Shown: in pieces, positions 4,618-5,186 of the stretch | Layout: the number at the start of each line of letters is the position of its first letter | Numbering within the stretch: position 1 is the stretch's first letter | Source: Candidatus Woesearchaeota archaeon | Lineage (GTDB): Archaea; Nanobdellota; Nanobdellia; SCGC-AAA011-G17; JACPNG01 | DNA: 5,186 bases | Reading direction: 5' to 3' | Assembly (NCBI GenBank): GCA_018303705.1 | Contig: JAGVXQ010000049.1 | Span: forward strand, 1 to 5,186 | Made by a program: the position numbers and the translations under genes | Notes under the pieces: generated by a model | The model's input: only the letters and a program-made list of their open reading frames with translations | What the model was told of the DNA's origin: nothing | Databases searched by the model: none

Positions 4618-5186
4618 CTAACCCTCTTTCTTGCCTTTCAAAAAACCTGTTCCACCTATGTAAACCTGCCTTTGCTCAAACTCGCTTTCTCCTGTCACTA
4701 GCATTACCTGTGCCTTATTCCTAACCAAGGCAAACTCATAGCACACCCTAGAAGATTGGCTTTGCTCTATGCAAACCTCTATGCTTTGTCCTGATATCAT
4801 ACTTATGTAGCCAAGGCAATTTTTTATTTCACCATAATCAATGCCACTGCTAGCCACAGAAAAGCCACCCAACTCTATGTTGGCATTTAGCTTGTCATAG
4901 CACCCATCTAGTTTATCTGACCTTGCTGGTGGATTGCCAGAATCATATATTGTGATTTCCTTCGCATTAGGGTCAGGTGGCGATTTAACGCTTATTTTCT
5001 TGTTCATAAGGTTTCCAAAATACAATCTTGTCCCATCTATGTTACTGTAAATATAAAGCAGCTCATACTCTGGATCCTTCGCCTTTGCATATGACGAAAA
5101 TTCAGTGCTAAACCCATACAGCTTTTTTATGTTATCCTCATCAGGCCCTGAACTCTCGACCAAGGCATTTATGAATCTCGCGCTTT
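4618..5186 (-). CDS. Unrecognised protein encoded in the pilin locus, C-terminal part
   Basis: The reading frame is open from the window edge to the TAG at 4618, so this is a 3' fragment: a TTG at 5163 could serve as a start, but the frame continues upstream of it as SARFINA, which makes a true start outside the window more likely. About 188 residues are visible. They begin with a helical, charged stretch and continue as a mostly beta-type domain containing LLYIYSN, RLYFGNLMNKKISV and VYIGGTG, with four cysteines (in DGCYD, KNCLG, EVCIE and RVCYE). No membrane segment or class III signal is visible; either would lie in the missing N-terminus. I do not recognise the family. Its coupling to the eight-cysteine pilin-like gene, and its own paired cysteines, suggest an exported partner or another pilin-like subunit. 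The function is not assigned. Confidence 0.75.
   Translation of the reverse strand, partial: SARFINALVESSGPDEDNIKKLYGFSTEFSSYAKAKDPEYELLYIYSNIDGTRLYFGNLMNKKISVKSPPDPNAKEITIYDSGNPPARSDKLDGCYDKLNANIELGGFSVASSGIDYGEIKNCLGYISMISGQSIEVCIEQSQSSRVCYEFALVRNKAQVMLVTGESEFEQRQVYIGGTGFLKGKKEG

Overview
The window looks like part of an archaeal chromosome carrying a type IV pilus (archaellum-like) locus. All genes read on the minus strand, so transcription runs from high to low coordinates. The evidence for an archaeon is threefold. There are several short proteins with class III prepilin signals (basic residues, K-G, then a hydrophobic helix, several with the archaeal ISPLIATV-type start). There is a FlaI/ArlI-like secretion ATPase. 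There are TATA/BRE-like promoter elements and GGTG-type ribosome binding sites. The K-G-Q-V-W start of one pilin-like protein resembles those I associate with DPANN archaea (Woesearchaeota/Pacearchaeota-like genomes), but the lineage is an inference, not something the sequence proves.

Layout in transcription order: (1) 5186-4618, the C-terminal part of an unrecognised cysteine-containing protein that enters from outside the window; (2) 4616-4098, a TTG-started pilin-like protein with eight cysteines, one base after the previous stop; (3) a 136-bp gap with a small hairpin and the best promoter of the window; (4) three tandem paralogous type IV pilins at 3961-3407, 3366-2830 and 2799-2305, each preceded by the same GGTGTTACGTT(T)AA leader; (5) a T-rich tract, then a second kind of pilin-like protein at 2278-1742; (6) a 100-bp gap with a TATA-like element; (7) the motor ATPase at 1641-52; (8) the first codons of another gene at 50-1, in the place where such loci usually carry the polytopic platform protein (TadC/ArlJ family).

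Together the genes suggest one assembly machine. The cytoplasmic ATPase, probably with the membrane platform protein that begins at the edge, would drive assembly of pilin subunits after a prepilin peptidase (not in the window) removes the short leader. The three ISPLIATV pilins are the likely filament subunits. The eight-cysteine and QVWIS proteins look more like minor or accessory pilins.

The most notable feature is the structure of the pilin array. The two upstream pilins share a 189-bp block (leader, signal, helix and first cysteine) differing at only 5 positions, while the exposed C-terminal domains are strongly diverged. All three keep four cysteines in equivalent places, with the last at or next to the C-terminus. 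One of them carries a D-x-D-x-D-G-type calcium-binding loop. I see no RNA genes, CRISPR arrays, insertion sequences or plus-strand genes.
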